27,140 nucleotides of DNA from contig DASTPP010000008.1 in NCBI GenBank assembly GCA_035762175.1, positions 1-27,140 on the forward strand, given 5' to 3'. Positions within the stretch are counted from its first letter, which is position 1. Each line of letters starts with the position of its first letter. The notes under the pieces were generated by a model. It ran no database searches, was not told the DNA's origin, and saw only the letters and a list, made by a program, of their open reading frames with translations. Shown one piece after another: positions 25,859 through 27,140 of the stretch. Source of the stretch: DASTPP01 sp035762175 (lineage in GTDB: Bacteria; Myxococcota_A; Polyangia; Polyangiales; Polyangiaceae). Both the position numbers and the translations under genes were made by a program.

Positions 25859-26716
25859 ATGGGCCGTTCGAGAGCATTTCGTGCGAGAGGCTCTGCCTCG
25901 GTTGCGGAGGCCGTCGTCGCGGCCGCCGCGGGCCCCGGCGCCAACGGCGAGGCCGCGGCGGCGGGGGCCGACGCGCCGCTGGGCGAGCGAGGCGTCGCCT
26001 TGCTGCGCGAGGCGCTGTGGGGGCTGCGGCAGGGGCAGGGCGGAGCGACGCCCGGCGGCGGCGCCCCCTCGTGGGCGGGCCCGAGCACCGCGGGGCTCGG
26101 CCTTTCGGGCCAGCAGCCCGGGCTCGCGCGGGGGCCCGCGAGCGCCGTCTTCGAGCGGGTAGAAGAGCACGCGCGCGACCTCATCGCGAGGGGCGATCAC
26201 GGTGCCGCCCTCACGCTCTTGATGGAGGCGCACGGCGAGGCCGTCTACTCGTTCTGCCTGCAGATCGTCAAAGACGCCGCCGGCGCCGAAGATCTGCGCC
26301 AGCGGGTGTTCTTGCAGGCGTACGAGGGCCTCTCGGGCTTCACCGGCGCGTCGACCTTGCGCACCTGGCTGTTGAGCATCGCCAAGTACCGCTCGCTCGA
26401 CGCGCTGCGCGCCGCGCGGCGCGAGTCGGGCACCTTCGTGATCGACGACGGGCTCTCGGCCGAGACGGCCGATGGCTCGCCCGACCTGCCCGAGTCGGCC
26501 GCCCTGGCCCAGGCGCTGGCCGTGCTCCGGGCCTGCCTCGAGGGCCGCCTGTCGGCCGGCGATCGGCGGCTGCTCATGATGCGCTACCGCGACGGGCTCT
26601 CGTACGAAGAGATGGCGGCCGCGCTCGGCAGCAAGCCCGACACGCTGCGGGCGCGCGTCACGCGGACCCTGCCCAAGCTCCGGCGCTGGCTCCAGCGCAG
26701 CGGGGTAGAGTTTTAG
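25859..26716 (+). CDS. ECF-type RNA polymerase sigma factor with N-terminal extension
   Basis: 285 residues. Region 2 lies at about 115-188 (L-L-M-E-A-H-G-E-A-V-Y-S-F-C, D-L-R-Q-R-V-F-L-Q-A-Y, F-T-G-A-S-T-L-R-T-W-L-L-S-I-A) and region 4 at about 230-280 (R-L-L-M-M-R-Y-R-D-G-L-S-Y-E-E-M-A, then a helix-turn-helix with S-K-P-D-T-L-R-A-R-V). It should direct RNA polymerase to specific promoters. The first 110 residues are Ala/Gly-rich and not part of the usual ECF layout. They could be a disordered, regulated or anti-sigma-like extension. The start at 25859 is backed by GAAGAGG about 8 nt upstream; the longer open frame to 25490 is not used. It is divergent from the kinase-STAND gene and may control it. 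Confidence 0.9.
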   Translation: MGRSRAFRARGSASVAEAVVAAAAGPGANGEAAAAGADAPLGERGVALLREALWGLRQGQGGATPGGGAPSWAGPSTAGLGLSGQQPGLARGPASAVFERVEEHARDLIARGDHGAALTLLMEAHGEAVYSFCLQIVKDAAGAEDLRQRVFLQAYEGLSGFTGASTLRTWLLSIAKYRSLDALRAARRESGTFVIDDGLSAETADGSPDLPESAALAQALAVLRACLEGRLSAGDRRLLMMRYRDGLSYEEMAAALGSKPDTLRARVTRTLPKLRRWLQRSGVEF

Positions 26717-26720
26717 CCGC

Positions 26721-26736
26721 GGGCGGCGCGCCGCCC
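26721..26736. terminator. Palindrome just after the sigma factor gene
   Basis: GGGCGGCGCGCCGCCC, a perfect 16-bp palindrome 5 bp after the TAG stop. A hairpin with a tiny loop is possible; no T tract follows. It is a likely transcript end. Confidence 0.4.
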
Positions 26737-26788
26737 GGGCGGGGCCCCGACATGGCTCGCGGTCGTAGCCACGAGGCGGTCGGCCGCC

Positions 26789-27028
26789 CCCGAAATTACT
26801 CGCGCTAGTAATTTCGGGTGGTCGACCACCCTCGAATTACTAGCGCGAGTAATTCCAGAGGCCCTGACCCCCCCGAAATTACGAACGTTCGTAATTTCGG
26901 GGCCCCTACCCCCCCCTGAATTACTAACGGTAGTAATTTTTGGGGCCCCGAGGCGCCCCGAATTACTCGCGCTAGTAATTCGGGGGTGGTCGACCACCCC
27001 GAAATTACTAGCGCGAGTAATTTCGGGG
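26789..27028. repeat. Array of six palindromes with a 41-42-bp period
   Basis: Palindromes at 26789-26818, 26834-26855, 26871-26902, 26919-26938, 26956-26985 and 26997-27028. All share AATTAC...GTAATT arms, usually flanked by CCCG/CGGG. Centres are 41, 42, 42, 42 and 42 bp apart. Four have the core ACT-N6-AGT with CGCGCT or its complement AGCGCG in the middle (orientation alternates). The third is a 32-bp perfect palindrome with ACGAACGTTCGT, and the fourth has ACTAACGGTAGT. Changes in one arm are matched in the other, so the palindrome itself seems to be kept. Two spacers, between copies 1-2 and 5-6, are themselves palindromes around GTCGAC. AT-rich against a GC-rich background. The function is unknown. 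Confidence 0.85.
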
Positions 27029-27140
27029 GTAAACTACCTTGGGGCTACCTGTGCGAGCGCGGCCCGGGGGCGCCGCCCAGCCGCCCAGGCTGATGACCTT
27101 TGCGAACCTGTTCGGGTGGTCCCCCCGGGCAAGGCCCGGG

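Larger units (their letters stand above)
26717..27140. other. Non-coding 3' end of the window with a palindrome array
   Basis: From the sigma factor stop to the end of the window I see no supported gene. It holds a 16-bp palindrome (26721-26736), then a six-palindrome array (26789-27028), then about 110 bp of ordinary GC-rich sequence. The only open frame of note (26713-26997, - strand) reads the array as 14-residue repeats and is treated as an artefact of the 42-bp period. Confidence 0.6.

Noticed and set aside
26713..26997. 94-residue frame reading the palindrome array as 14-residue repeats
   Set aside because: The 42-bp period is divisible by three, so any frame without stops reads as a repeat; a TAG lies just upstream and there is no Met or ribosome binding site. 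Compensated arm changes fit DNA or RNA structure better.
26789..27028. CRISPR array
   Set aside because: Repeats are palindromic and divergent, spacers are only about 10-17 bp and two are nearly the same palindrome; no cas gene is in the window.

Overview
The window is very GC-rich (mostly G/C third codon positions, many C/G homopolymers). Its gene content is of the kind seen in Myxococcota (myxobacteria, perhaps Polyangiales): an RCC1-repeat surface protein behind a Gly/Ala linker, two large Ser/Thr kinases, an FHA-domain sigma-54 activator, a TonB-type protein with a long Pro-rich spacer, and several caspase-fold proteins. The taxonomic call is inference from content; there is no rRNA or marker phylogeny here.

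Left part (1-13.3 kb) is mostly housekeeping and envelope genes: the 3' end of an RCC1-repeat protein (+); metG, methionyl-tRNA synthetase (-); an SDR oxidoreductase with a degenerate active site (+); a TonB-C-terminal protein, a polytopic membrane protein and a PknB-like kinase with a PEGA domain (all +); a YceI-family lipoprotein candidate (-); prmC and a phosphomannomutase/phosphoglucomutase (-, coupled by an ATGA overlap); and a small ABM-like protein (+). The spaces between them hold short tandem repeats with different units (28, 15 and 39 bp) and strong hairpins.

Right part (13.8-26.7 kb) is an accessory signalling region and the most interesting stretch. On the + strand lie a metacaspase-like protein with an unknown N-terminal domain, a TPR-CHAT protein, an FHA-AAA-Fis sigma-54 activator, and a translationally coupled protein of unknown function. 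Converging on the - strand are a 1141-residue kinase-STAND NTPase-TM-FGE-like fusion and, 2 nt downstream, a protein with a DUF4347-like (caspase-fold) His/Cys pair. An ECF-type sigma factor is transcribed divergently from the fusion gene. Three different clan-CD protease types, a STAND switch, a kinase, a phosphothreonine-reading FHA activator and a sigma factor sit within 13 kb. This suggests a kinase-controlled, NTP-dependent caspase/CHAT effector system (stress response, regulated cell death or phage defence). The grouping is seen in the sequence; the function is inferred.

At the right end, after the sigma factor, is a striking array of six palindromes whose centres are 41-42 bp apart (26789-27028). 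The arms vary in a compensated way and the spacers are short. It is not a CRISPR and matches no element I can name.
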